This document shows positions 45,140 through 54,236 of a stretch of 64,000 nt of DNA, piece after piece (the first letter of the stretch is position 1; each line of letters opens with the position of its first letter). Below the pieces are notes generated by a model. It was given only the letters and a program-made list of their open reading frames with translations, was not told the origin of the DNA and did no database searches. The DNA is from Deltaproteobacteria bacterium (GTDB lineage: Bacteria > CG2-30-53-67): NCBI GenBank assembly GCA_013151235.1, contig JAADIO010000048.1, positions 1 to 64,000 on the forward strand, read 5' to 3'. The position numbers and the translations under genes were made by a program.

Positions 45140-47095
45140 TTGGTACAGACACCGACTTGGATCCATATTCTGATCCCCGGCCTGCCTTTGCTGGCCTTTG
45201 TGATCAACGGCCTCTTCGGCAGGATTTTGAAGACCCGGGCCGCTTACGTCTCCATCGGGGCGGTGGTCCTCTCCTGCGTCCTCTCCCTGGTCACCCTCGG
45301 CCAGGTCCTTGCCGGGAGCCGTTTCTATGGGACCGTCTATGAATGGATCGGGGCGGGGAATTTCCGGGTCTCCATCGGTCTCAATATCGACCCGTTGTCC
45401 GCCGCCATGATTGCCATGGTGACCTTTGTCGCCTCCCTGATCCATATCTATTCCGTAGGCTACATGCACGGCGACCGCGGGGTCGCCCGCTTCTTCGCCT
45501 ACCTCTCGCTCTTTACCTTCTCCATGCTCGTTCTGGTCCTGGCGAACAACTTCCTGCTGCTCTATTTAGGGTGGGAGGCGGTGGGACTCTGCTCCTATCT
45601 CCTGATCGGTTTCTGGTATGAAAAGAAGTCGGCCGCGGATGCCGGCAAGAAAGCCTTTGTCGTCAACCGGGTCGGGGACTTCGGTTTCGGTCTGGGGGTG
45701 ATGCTCATCTTCGTCACCTTCGGGAGCCTCGACTACCATACCGTTTTTGCCGGGGTCCCCGGCATCCTCGGCCGGACCCTGGCGATCCCTCTTGGGGTGA
45801 CGACGATTCAGGCAAGCCTTGTGACGGTGATCTGTCTCCTCCTCTTTGTCGGGGCCATGGGAAAATCGGCACAGTTCCCGCTCCATGTATGGCTTCCGGA
45901 CGCGATGGAGGGACCGACGCCGGTCTCCGCCCTGATCCATGCAGCGACCATGGTCACGGCCGGGGTCTACATGGTGGCCCGTGCAAACCCGCTCTTCGCC
46001 GAGTCGAAGACGGCCCTCATGGTGGTCGGGATCGTCGGAGGTTTTACGGCCTTCTTCGCGGCGACGATCGCCCTGGCGCAGAACGATATCAAGCGGGTTC
46101 TTGCCTATTCGACGGTGAGCCAGCTCGGATACATGTTCCTGGCGCTGGGCATCGGGGCCTGGACGGCGGCGATCTTCCACCTGCTGACCCATGCCTTCTT
46201 CAAGGCCCTCCTCTTCCTCGGTTCCGGCGCGGTGATCCATGCCATGTCGGGCGAGCAGGATATGCGGAAGATGGGAGCGCTCCGAAAGAAAATCCCCTGG
46301 ACCTACTGGACCTTTATCGTGGCGACCCTGGCCATCTCCGGCATTCCTCCCTTCGCCGGTTTTTTCAGCAAGGACGAGATCCTCTGGAAGGCCTTCTCTT
46401 ACGGCACGACCTATGGAATGATTCTCTATGTCCTGGGTGCTTCGGCGGCGCTCCTGACCGCCTTCTATATGTTCCGGCTGATCTTTCTGACCTTCCACGG
46501 CGAGTCCCGGGTGGAACCGGAGCCAGCCCGGCATCTCCATGAATCTCCCTGGAACATGGTCGTCCCACTGGTCGTCCTGGCCCTCTTTTCAGCGATCGCC
46601 GGTTTTGCCGGGGTACCCGAGGTCTGGGGCGGAGCAAACCGGATCCATCATTTTCTGGGGCCCGTCTTTGGTCACGGTGCCGCCGGGGGGATCGTCCATG
46701 CCTCGGCGGCCGGTCTCGAACAGCTCATGGCCGGCGTGTCGGTCCTGATTGCCTCGGCCGGGATCCTTCTTGCCTGGTGGATGTATATCGCGAATCCCGC
46801 ACTTCCGGGGAGGGTGGCTTCCGCCTTGGGCGGTCTCTACCGGGCGGTTCTGAATAAATGGTATTGCGACGAGATTTATGATGCCCTCCTTGTCAATCCC
46901 TGCAAACGTTTCGGCACCTTTCTCTGGGAGATCATCGATGCCGGGCTGATCGACGGGATCGTCAACGGCACGGCCGCCCTGGTTCATTTCTGCGGGGAAC
47001 GGATCCGGCGGCTGCAGACGGGGCATGTCGAAAATTATGCCCTCTTCATGGTGTTGGGGATCGTGGTGATTCTCGGATTCTATCTTCTGATCTGA
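45140..47095 (+). CDS. nuoL: NADH-quinone oxidoreductase subunit L
   Basis: NuoL (651 residues, about 16 helices) is the distal antiporter-like proton pump with the long lateral helix. GWEAVGLCSYLLIGFWY, LPDAMEGPTPVSALIHAATMVTAGVYMV and THAFFKALLFLGSGAVIHAM are conserved, including the charged residues of the pump. TTG 45140 follows AAGGAG at 45126-45131. It is separated from nuoK by a repeat and a terminator-like hairpin. Confidence 0.95.
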   Translation: MVQTPTWIHILIPGLPLLAFVINGLFGRILKTRAAYVSIGAVVLSCVLSLVTLGQVLAGSRFYGTVYEWIGAGNFRVSIGLNIDPLSAAMIAMVTFVASLIHIYSVGYMHGDRGVARFFAYLSLFTFSMLVLVLANNFLLLYLGWEAVGLCSYLLIGFWYEKKSAADAGKKAFVVNRVGDFGFGLGVMLIFVTFGSLDYHTVFAGVPGILGRTLAIPLGVTTIQASLVTVICLLLFVGAMGKSAQFPLHVWLPDAMEGPTPVSALIHAATMVTAGVYMVARANPLFAESKTALMVVGIVGGFTAFFAATIALAQNDIKRVLAYSTVSQLGYMFLALGIGAWTAAIFHLLTHAFFKALLFLGSGAVIHAMSGEQDMRKMGALRKKIPWTYWTFIVATLAISGIPPFAGFFSKDEILWKAFSYGTTYGMILYVLGASAALLTAFYMFRLIFLTFHGESRVEPEPARHLHESPWNMVVPLVVLALFSAIAGFAGVPEVWGGANRIHHFLGPVFGHGAAGGIVHASAAGLEQLMAGVSVLIASAGILLAWWMYIANPALPGRVASALGGLYRAVLNKWYCDEIYDALLVNPCKRFGTFLWEIIDAGLIDGIVNGTAALVHFCGERIRRLQTGHVENYALFMVLGIVVILGFYLLI

Positions 47096-47107
47096 CAGGC
47101 GGGAGCG

Positions 47108-48616
47108 ATGACGGAACATATCTTAAGTTACATTACCTTTTTCCCCCTGGCCGGTGTGGTCCTGCTTCTGTTGACACCGAGGGGCAGGGATGAGGCGGTC
47201 CGCAAGGTCTCCTTCACCGCCTCCCTGATCACCTTTGCCCTCTCTCTCTATCCGCTTCTCCGTTTCGACCGGGGGTCCTTCCGGATGCAGTTCACGGAAT
47301 CGGTCCCCTGGATCCCGGCCTGGGGCGTTCATTATTCCGTCGGTGTCGACGGTATCAGCCTTTTGATGGTCGCCCTGACCACTCTTCTGTCCATGATTGC
47401 GATTCTCTCGTCGTGGACGGCGGTTCGGGAACGGGTAAAAGAGTACATGATTGCCCTGCTGGTTCTGGAAACGGCCATGCTGGGGGTTTTTGTCTCGACC
47501 GATCTCTTCCTTTTTTATATCTTCTGGGAACTGGAACTGATTCCCATGTTCTTTCTCATCGGGATCTGGGGCGGCCCCCGCAGGCATTATGCTGCGATCA
47601 AGTTCTTTCTTTATACCCTGGCCGGATCGGTCCTGATGATGGTGGCGATCCTGGCCCTCTACGTCCATAGCGGGGCTCATCCGACCTTCGATCTTGCGAC
47701 CCTGACGTCGGCGGCCGGAGGGTTCAGCCCGAAGTTTCAGTTCTGGGTCTTCTGGGCCTTTTTTATGGGGTTTGCTTTCAAGGTGCCCATGTTCCCCTTT
47801 CATACGTGGCTTCCCGATGCCCACGTGGAGGCGCCAACGGCCGGTTCCGTGATCCTGGCAGGGGTTTTGTTGAAAATGGGGATCTACGGGTTCCTCCGTC
47901 TTGCCATCCCCCTCTGCCCCCGGATCGTCCTGCGGCCGGAGACGGTGACGATCATGATGGCCCTCGCTGCGGTGGCCATTATTTACGGGGCGCTGGTGGC
48001 GATGATGCAGAAGGACATGAAGAAGCTCGTGGCCTACTCCTCGGTCTCCCACATGGGGTATGTCATGCTCGGCATCTTTGCTTATAATCTCCAGGGGGTC
48101 TCCGGCGGGATCCTCCAGATGTTCAATCACGGTGTTGTTACGGGCGCTCTTTTCCTGATCGTCGGGATGCTCTACGAACGGCGCCATACCCGGATGATTG
48201 CCGACTTCGGCGGGATCGCAAAGGTCATGCCGCTCTATGCAGCGCTCTTTCTGATCTTTACCCTGGCCTCCATCGGGATGCCCGGAACGAACGGTTTCAT
48301 CGGGGAATTCCTGATTCTGATCGGCGCCTTTGCCTCCCATTACCGGATCGCCGCCGTGGTCGGCGCCTTCGGGATTATCCTCGGTGCGGGATACATGCTC
48401 TGGCTCTATCAACGGGTGATCTTCAACCCGATGGTACACAAGTCGAACCAGGGACTGGCCGATCTCAGCCTCCGGGAGGTGGTGACGCTGGCGCCGCTTC
48501 TGATCCTGGTCTTCTGGATCGGTTTCTATCCGGCGCCCTTTCTGAATCTCCTCAATGCTTCGGTAACGCACTTGATCGCACCGCTTTCGGCCTATTCTGT
48601 GGCGATGTTGCCATGA
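47108..48616 (+). CDS. nuoM: NADH-quinone oxidoreductase subunit M
   Basis: NuoM (502 residues, about 14 helices) is an antiporter-like pump. FYIFWELELIPMFFLIGIWGG contains the key glutamate, and FHTWLPDAHVEAPTAGSVILAG the conserved loop. KKLVAYSSVSHMGYVMLGIF and FNHGVVTGALFLIVG follow. Length and order are standard for the operon. Confidence 0.95.
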   Translation: MTEHILSYITFFPLAGVVLLLLTPRGRDEAVRKVSFTASLITFALSLYPLLRFDRGSFRMQFTESVPWIPAWGVHYSVGVDGISLLMVALTTLLSMIAILSSWTAVRERVKEYMIALLVLETAMLGVFVSTDLFLFYIFWELELIPMFFLIGIWGGPRRHYAAIKFFLYTLAGSVLMMVAILALYVHSGAHPTFDLATLTSAAGGFSPKFQFWVFWAFFMGFAFKVPMFPFHTWLPDAHVEAPTAGSVILAGVLLKMGIYGFLRLAIPLCPRIVLRPETVTIMMALAAVAIIYGALVAMMQKDMKKLVAYSSVSHMGYVMLGIFAYNLQGVSGGILQMFNHGVVTGALFLIVGMLYERRHTRMIADFGGIAKVMPLYAALFLIFTLASIGMPGTNGFIGEFLILIGAFASHYRIAAVVGAFGIILGAGYMLWLYQRVIFNPMVHKSNQGLADLSLREVVTLAPLLILVFWIGFYPAPFLNLLNASVTHLIAPLSAYSVAMLP

Positions 48617-48638
48617 TATCTTTGAACGGGAGAAGAGG

Positions 48639-50087
48639 ATGACCTTGATATTGCCGCCGATTCCCAACCTGCATGCGATCACCCCGGAGATCATTGTGGT
48701 GGTGACCTCGCTTCTGGTGCTGGTGATCGATATTATTCAGCCGCGCGGGAAGAAGGGAAAGCTGGCTTTTCTGGGAGCGGTGGGGCTCGCCGCCGCCGGC
48801 CTGTCCAGTTACAACCTCCTGCAACATCCCCTTGCGGCGGATATTTCCGGCTTCTCCGTGGATGCCTATGCCCAGTTTTTCAAGATCATCTTCTGCCTGG
48901 CCGGTCTGATGGTGATCGGGATCTCTGTACGGTATCTCGACCTGGAAGGCTTCTCCCTCGGGGAATACTATTCCATCATCCTCCTCGCGATCCTCGGGCA
49001 GATGGTCATGGCCTCCGGAACGAACCTGCTGGTGATCTACGTGGGCCTGGAGCTGATGGCGATCTCCCTCTATATCCTTGCAGGCTTCTTCAAAGACCAT
49101 CCCAAATCGAACGAGGCGTCGGTGAAGTATTTTCTCCTGGGCTCTTTTTCATCGGGGATTTTTCTCTACGGGATCATGATGACCTACGGACTGACAGGAA
49201 GTCTCGATCTTTCGGTGATTGCCGGGAAGATCGAAGGTTCGCAATTCACGGGGCTTTTGCTCCTGGCCGTGGTCATGATGGGAGCGGGGTTCGCCTTCAA
49301 GATTGCCGCCGCCCCCTTCCATTTTTGGACCCCCGATGTCTATGAAGGGTCTCCCACGTCGGTGACGGCCTTCATGTCGGTCGGGCCGAAGGCGGCGGCC
49401 TTTGCGGTCCTGATCCGGGTTTTTTCCACCGCCTTTGGGAGTCTGAGAATCGAATGGACGACCCTTTTTATCTGTCTCTCCATTGCCACGATGGTTACGG
49501 GAAATCTCATCGCGTTGCGGCAGACCAATATCAAGCGGATGCTCGCTTATTCCAGCATCGCCCATGCCGGGTACCTCATGATCGGTTTTGTTGCGGGCGG
49601 AGAGATGGGGATCTCGAGCATGATGTTTTATCTCATGATCTATGCCTTTATGAATATCGGGGCCTTCGGTGTGGTGATCCTCCTGAACCGGGTCGGGGGG
49701 ATCGGGGATCAGATCGATGATTTTGCAGGTTTGTCGAAGGTCAGCCGGGCCTCGGCCTTTGTCATGATGGTCTTCATGTTCTCCCTCGCGGGGATCCCCC
49801 CGACGGCCGGATTCGCAGGAAAGTTCTACATCTTCATGGCGGCGGTGAAGAGCGGCTATGTCTGGCTGGCCGTCATCGGGGTCCTCAATTCCGCCGTCTC
49901 CGCCTACTATTATCTGCGGGTAATCATGCGGATGTATATGGCGGAACCGAATGGTGAACCGGTATTGAATGTTTCTACCGCTCTTTCGGCGATTCTCCTG
50001 ATCGCCGTTGTCGGTATTCTTGCCATCGGTATTTTCCCCGGTTTCTGCCTTGATCTGGCCCGTGCCTCCGTAACCTCGATTTTATAG
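48639..50087 (+). CDS. nuoN: NADH-quinone oxidoreductase subunit N
   Basis: NuoN (482 residues, 13-14 helices) is the last membrane subunit of the operon. YVGLELMAISLYILAGF carries the pump glutamate; FKIAAAPFHFWTPDVYEGSPTSVTAFMSVGPK and RMLAYSSIAHAGYLMIG are typical. GAGAAGAGG lies just upstream. No clear terminator follows; the next gene begins 73 bases later. Confidence 0.95.
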   Translation: MTLILPPIPNLHAITPEIIVVVTSLLVLVIDIIQPRGKKGKLAFLGAVGLAAAGLSSYNLLQHPLAADISGFSVDAYAQFFKIIFCLAGLMVIGISVRYLDLEGFSLGEYYSIILLAILGQMVMASGTNLLVIYVGLELMAISLYILAGFFKDHPKSNEASVKYFLLGSFSSGIFLYGIMMTYGLTGSLDLSVIAGKIEGSQFTGLLLLAVVMMGAGFAFKIAAAPFHFWTPDVYEGSPTSVTAFMSVGPKAAAFAVLIRVFSTAFGSLRIEWTTLFICLSIATMVTGNLIALRQTNIKRMLAYSSIAHAGYLMIGFVAGGEMGISSMMFYLMIYAFMNIGAFGVVILLNRVGGIGDQIDDFAGLSKVSRASAFVMMVFMFSLAGIPPTAGFAGKFYIFMAAVKSGYVWLAVIGVLNSAVSAYYYLRVIMRMYMAEPNGEPVLNVSTALSAILLIAVVGILAIGIFPGFCLDLARASVTSIL

Positions 50088-50160
50088 CACGGGGGACGAA
50101 GATTTTTTGAGTCTCTAACGAAATAATCTGTTGTATCGGTTCCCCACCGGGAGGGTGTAT

Positions 50161-51516
50161 ATGACCAGTCGGATTGTTTCCCTGAACCGTGACCGCGGGA
50201 TTGAGATTCCGGAACATATCCTTGATGAAATGCAGTTGAAAATCGGTGATCGATTCCTTATTTACAGGGAAGCCGGCGTGGTCCATCTCCGCAAGGTTGA
50301 CGAATCCGCGACCTGGAGGGCGAAAGGGGAGAGAGATCTTAAGGATCAGGAAGAATTCCTCGAAGCAGTGGAGAACTGGTTCCTGACGAACCTGAAGGGG
50401 TTTGAAAAGAAGATGACCTTTCAGGGGAACCTCGAGAGTATGCATCTTTCGGAGATTCTTCTTTTTCTCGCAATGTCCAAAAAGACCGGGGTCCTGATCC
50501 TGAAGGGAAAGAACGTTACAAAGAAGGTTTACTTCGAGAACGGAGAGATCGTCTTTGCCGCCTCCACACTGCCCGAAGAACGGTTGGGGGACATCCTGTT
50601 GCAGGAGGGAACGATCTCCGGGGAGCAATACCGGCAATCCGCTGCGCGAATCGAAGCGGGCAAACGGCAGGGGAGGGTACTCGTTGAGATGGGAGTGATC
50701 CCACCGGAGGCCCTCTGGAAGGCGGTCTGCCGGCAGGTAGAGGGGATCGTGCATAGTCTTTTTACCTGGGAGATGGGCTATTTTGAATTTTTGGAAGGGA
50801 GCCTCCCGACGGAAGAAAAGATCAAACTGGCGGTCGGTGTCCCGAACCTGATCCTGGAGGGAATGCGGAAGGTCGCCCGGCAGGGGATCAACCAAGTCCA
50901 CCATCCCGATGACAGCCAGGTCGTCTACTGTCTCTCGGGAGAAGGGAATGAATTCGGGGGGATCGAACTCACCGACGAGGAAAAGACCCTCCTCTCCCGG
51001 ATAGAATCCGGAATGACGGTCCGGAAGGTCTGTGAACAAAGTCCTTTGTCTGTGGAGGATACAAAGGAGATACTTTTTCGTCTCATAGCGGGGGGGGTGA
51101 TTCGCTCCGCCAAAGTCCGAGGTCCCTACGTGGAGGCTGTGGAGATTGAAGACTCGGCAACATTGACGGCACGGATCGAGCAGTGTAATATGATTTTCCG
51201 GCTCATTACGGAATTTCTCCGGATGGCCGTAGGGGACCGGGTCCACGTTATCCTCGGGGCCTTCTTCCGGGGGGTTGATCACGGTCAGGAGATCCTTTTT
51301 GACACGGTTTCCCTGGAACCGGACGGATCGCTCGACGCCCGTCCCCTCCTGGCCAACATCGCGGAATATCTTCCGGAGGAACGGGAGTCCATCCTCATCC
51401 GAGGGTTGAACGAACTCCTCTATTTTCAGCTCTTTGCCGTCCGGAACAACCTGGGGCATCAACAGGAAAAGGAAATTCTGACGGCCTTGCGCGAAATGCA
51501 ATTTTTGGAAGAGTAA
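50161..51516 (+). CDS. AbrB-like/DUF4388 (PATAN) fusion protein
   Basis: The 451-residue product begins with a SpoVT/AbrB-like swapped-hairpin segment (IVSLNRDRGIEIPEHILDEMQLKIGDRFLIYRE). A DUF4388/PATAN domain follows at about 90-240, starting FQGNLESMHLSEILLFLAMSKKTGVLIL and including ILLQEGTISGEQY. Then come a winged-helix-like segment (LTDEEKTLLSRIESGMTVRKV) and an all-alpha C terminus. PATAN proteins are linked to MglA-type GTPases, chemotaxis-like and surface-behaviour systems. ATG 50161 has GGGAGGG eight bases before it and is preferred to a TTG at 50131. Having a DNA-binding-type AbrB fold joined to PATAN is uncommon. Confidence 0.75.
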   Translation: MTSRIVSLNRDRGIEIPEHILDEMQLKIGDRFLIYREAGVVHLRKVDESATWRAKGERDLKDQEEFLEAVENWFLTNLKGFEKKMTFQGNLESMHLSEILLFLAMSKKTGVLILKGKNVTKKVYFENGEIVFAASTLPEERLGDILLQEGTISGEQYRQSAARIEAGKRQGRVLVEMGVIPPEALWKAVCRQVEGIVHSLFTWEMGYFEFLEGSLPTEEKIKLAVGVPNLILEGMRKVARQGINQVHHPDDSQVVYCLSGEGNEFGGIELTDEEKTLLSRIESGMTVRKVCEQSPLSVEDTKEILFRLIAGGVIRSAKVRGPYVEAVEIEDSATLTARIEQCNMIFRLITEFLRMAVGDRVHVILGAFFRGVDHGQEILFDTVSLEPDGSLDARPLLANIAEYLPEERESILIRGLNELLYFQLFAVRNNLGHQQEKEILTALREMQFLEE

Positions 51517-51603
51517 AAAAGGGTTCCGGGGCCCGGGGGGGTGGTTTGCCCACTCGCGCCCTTGGCTCCTTTTTCTCAATGTTGATGAGAACCGAGGAAG
51601 TTG

Positions 51604-52359
51604 ATGATGCGCAAGACGCGGCCTGAGAAGAAGTTGCCGGTGAGTGACCGCCTGATCGTCGCCCTGGATTACGAGACGGAAGAGGCAGCCCTGATGATGG
51701 TAGAGAGGCTTTCCGAGTTACTTACGACCTTCAAAGTCGGAAGCCAGCTCTTTACAAAATGCGGACCGGAGATTGTCCGGAAGATCCACGATGCGGGAGG
51801 ACGGGTCTTCCTCGATCTTAAGTTTCACGACATCCCGACGACTGTCGCAAAGTCCGGAATCGAAGCGGCCCGCCTCGGGGTCTTCATGTTCAACGTCCAC
51901 GTTTCCGGCGGTGGGACCATGATGAAGCGGTGTGTGGAAATGGTCGGAGAGGTTTGCGAAAGGGAAGGACTGTCACGCCCCTACATCATCGGCGTGACCC
52001 TTCTGACCAGCATCTGTAAAGAAACCCTGCGGGACGACCTGGGGGTCGCGAAGCCGGTTCCCGAACAGGTCACACACTTGGCCCGACTGGCCGAAGAATG
52101 CGGTCTGGACGGTGTCGTCTCTTCGGCCCGTGAAGTCAAATTGATCCGGAAGACCTGCGGTCCCGATTTTCGGATTGTCACCCCCGGCATACGCCCCGCC
52201 GGGGCCTCCATAGACGACCAGAGCCGTGTTGCAACGCCGGGCGATGCGCTTCGGAGTGGTGCAGATTATCTGGTGATCGGCAGGCCGATCACAGCCGCGC
52301 CCGATCCCGCCAGGACCGTGCAGGAAATCCTCAAGGAGATGGAAGCAAAAAAGTTTTGA
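51604..52359 (+). CDS. pyrF: Orotidine-5'-phosphate decarboxylase
   Basis: PyrF makes UMP from OMP. RLIVALDYETEEAAL opens the barrel, FLDLKFHDIPTTV carries the catalytic D-K-D set, and ITPGIRPAG-type (VTPGIRPAGAS) and YLVIGRPITAAPDP are the phosphate-binding loops. Length is about 251 residues from ATG 51604, which follows GAGGAAG; TTG 51601 and ATG 51607 are alternatives. Its stop overlaps the -35 of the tRNA promoter. Confidence 0.95.
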   Translation: MMRKTRPEKKLPVSDRLIVALDYETEEAALMMVERLSELLTTFKVGSQLFTKCGPEIVRKIHDAGGRVFLDLKFHDIPTTVAKSGIEAARLGVFMFNVHVSGGGTMMKRCVEMVGEVCEREGLSRPYIIGVTLLTSICKETLRDDLGVAKPVPEQVTHLARLAEECGLDGVVSSAREVKLIRKTCGPDFRIVTPGIRPAGASIDDQSRVATPGDALRSGADYLVIGRPITAAPDPARTVQEILKEMEAKKF

Positions 52360-52384
52360 CTAATCTTTCGTTTCCATTTATTAT
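52356..52384 (+). promoter_or_regulatory. Promoter for tRNA-Ala
   Basis: TTGACT at 52356-52361 and TATTAT at 52379-52384 are 17 bases apart. The predicted start is about 30 bases ahead of the tRNA. The -35 shares bases with the pyrF stop codon. Confidence 0.65.
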
Positions 52385-52420
52385 TCATAGATTCCCAATT
52401 CCGGATTTCTGCAATTCCGT

Positions 52421-52496
52421 GGGGGTGTAGCTCAGTTGGGAGAGCGCAGCGTTCGCAACGCTGAGGTCGTCGGTTCGATCCCGATCACCTCCACCA
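52421..52496 (+). tRNA. tRNA-Ala (anticodon CGC)
   Basis: The 76-base sequence folds as a full cloverleaf: acceptor GGGGGTG/CACCTCC, D arm GCTC/GAGC, anticodon stem CAGCG/CGCTG with loop TTCGCAA, and T arm GTCGG/CCGAT with loop TTCGATC. The anticodon CGC reads GCG (Ala). The acceptor has a G3-U70 wobble pair, the identity element for alanyl-tRNA synthetase. CCA is encoded. Confidence 0.96.
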
Positions 52497-52632
52497 ATTA
52501 AATCAATCACTTACAAGATTCGGATTCTCTGGAAATTGTCTTGTGTGTTCATTTCGCGCCCTCTTTTTTTCCATAGGACCGCATAATCAGTCATACAAAA
52601 AAAACAATAAGACCCCTTAAAGTACATGATTA

Positions 52633-53460
52633 TCAGAACTGAAGAAGCGTTCCTTCCTTTCTGGCCCGGTTGAGGGCACGCTGGAAGAGGAAAAGGCTTA
52701 CGGGGATGCCGAACAGGGCGAAGCCCGCCAGCGCCCAGAGATCGATCCCGAGCCGGGATACAGGTGTTCCCAGAAGAATGGCATGACGCATGGCGCGGAG
52801 GGCATAGGTCAGGGGGAGCAGGTTCGAACATTTCTGTACCCATTCCGGAAGGATGGTGACCGGATAATAGACTCCTCCCAGGAGGGTTGACAGGGTTCCG
52901 AAGAGGAAGGAGATTGGATCTCCCCGCTTGAAGACAAGGACAAAGGCGGCCGAGAGAATGCCGAAGGCGGAGAAGGCACAAATGGTCAGGACGAGAACAA
53001 CCAGCGTAGAGAGCAGATCGGCCGAGCCGACCTGGAGTCCGAAGCCGAAGATGCCGGTCAGCAGATAGAGTGCAACCTCATAGGTGACATAGAAATAATC
53101 CCAGAGACTGGAATAGACGAGGACGGCCAGATACCGGGTCGGGGTGATCAGCATTACTTCTACGGTTCCCGTTTCCTGTCCGTCCCGGACGGTATCGGCA
53201 AAGGTGCTCAGCGCCACGTTCAGGTACCGCGTAAAGGCGATCCCGATCAGGACAAAGGGGAAATACTTACCGCCGTAGGCGGCCAGATAAGGCGAAGCGG
53301 ATGTGCCGAAGAGGCGGGAGATAAAATAGAACATGACTACGGAAAAGAGAACGCCGAAGACCTGCCACAGAAAGGAAAGACGGTAACTTGCTGCCTCCAT
53401 GAAATCCCGACGGAGGAAGGAGAGCGGTTTATAGATCAGGGGAAGAGAGAGGGCGGTCAT
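52633..53460 (-). CDS. ABC-2 type permease
   Basis: The 275-residue product has six hydrophobic helices and the ABC-2 layout. An amphipathic N terminus (YKPLSFLRRDFMEAASYRLSF) precedes the first helix, and GVYYPVTILPEWVQKCSNLLPLTYALRAMR is the typical loop before the last helices. It adjoins the upstream ATPase gene with no gap, forming a two-component exporter. The cargo is unknown; related pairs export polysaccharides, drugs or glycolipids. Confidence 0.9.
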   Translation of the reverse strand: MTALSLPLIYKPLSFLRRDFMEAASYRLSFLWQVFGVLFSVVMFYFISRLFGTSASPYLAAYGGKYFPFVLIGIAFTRYLNVALSTFADTVRDGQETGTVEVMLITPTRYLAVLVYSSLWDYFYVTYEVALYLLTGIFGFGLQVGSADLLSTLVVLVLTICAFSAFGILSAAFVLVFKRGDPISFLFGTLSTLLGGVYYPVTILPEWVQKCSNLLPLTYALRAMRHAILLGTPVSRLGIDLWALAGFALFGIPVSLFLFQRALNRARKEGTLLQF

Positions 53461-54234
53461 TCAGACGGCCTCCTTCCGGGTGATCCGTGTATAGATATTT
53501 CCCAGGCCCGATCCCGTGCGCTCGTGGGGTTCGATCTCCTCAATCCCTCCCCGGCGCAGGATGCCGATCCGGTCACAAACCGTTTCCACTTCGCCGATGC
53601 GGTGCGTGACCATCAAAATGGTGGCCCCGGAACGCTCCGTCAGGAAACGGAGAGATTGCAGAAGGGTTCGTGCGGCCTCCGGGTCGAGGCCCCGCGTCGG
53701 TTCGTCCAGCAGGAGGATTTTTGCCCCCCCGAGAAGTCCACGCGCCACGGCAAGACGTTGCCGCATGCCTGTTGAATATGCATCAAAACGATGATCCAGA
53801 AAATCCTCCATCTCCAACAGATTCGTCAGTTCTCCGATCCGACGTTCCAGGGCCTTGCCGGTCAGATTCCACAAACGCCCGAAGAAGCGGAGGTTTTCCC
53901 GGCCGCTGAGGCGCCAGCAGAAACTTCGTTCATCGGAGTGGACCCAGCCGATCTTTTCCCTGACTTTGTTTTCTTCAGTCACAACATCGTGTCCTGCAAT
54001 TCGTACCGTTCCTTCATCGGGCCGGAGAAGGGTTGCCAGAACCTTGAGCAGGGTTGTCTTTCCGCCGCCGTTCGGTCCTAACAATACAAAAATCTCCCCC
54101 CGGCGAATGTCCAGATCCAGCCCTTCGAAGACCCGGATTTCATGTTGAATAGGAGAGGTGGAAAGCCAGTGGGCAATCCCCGTTGCAGGACGGAAAACCT
54201 TGGTGAGTTTTGAAACCTCGATAATGGAGGACAT
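53461..54234 (-). CDS. ABC-2 type transporter ATPase
   Basis: The 257-residue ATPase has GPNGGGKTTLLKVLATLL (Walker A), DERSFCWRLSGRENLRFFG (Q-loop region), YSTGMRQRLAVARGLL (signature) and ILLLDEPTRGLDPEA (Walker B). An extended N-terminal strand (GIAHWLSTSPIQHEIRVFEGL) resembles ATPases of polysaccharide or Nat-type exporters. The start at 54234 gives MSSIIEVSKLTKVF; a frame extension of 17 residues overlaps the upstream gene and is unlikely. Confidence 0.9.
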   Translation of the reverse strand: MSSIIEVSKLTKVFRPATGIAHWLSTSPIQHEIRVFEGLDLDIRRGEIFVLLGPNGGGKTTLLKVLATLLRPDEGTVRIAGHDVVTEENKVREKIGWVHSDERSFCWRLSGRENLRFFGRLWNLTGKALERRIGELTNLLEMEDFLDHRFDAYSTGMRQRLAVARGLLGGAKILLLDEPTRGLDPEAARTLLQSLRFLTERSGATILMVTHRIGEVETVCDRIGILRRGGIEEIEPHERTGSGLGNIYTRITRKEAV

Positions 54235-54236
54235 GA

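Noticed and set aside
47123-48694. A 523-codon open frame antisense to nuoM
   Set aside because: It is a shadow of a GC-rich gene: rich in His, Gln and Arg, with no recognisable domain, while the plus strand encodes a complete NuoM.
51517-51600. Terminator between the AbrB-DUF4388 gene and pyrF
   Set aside because: The GC-rich stretch has no clean stem followed by a T run.
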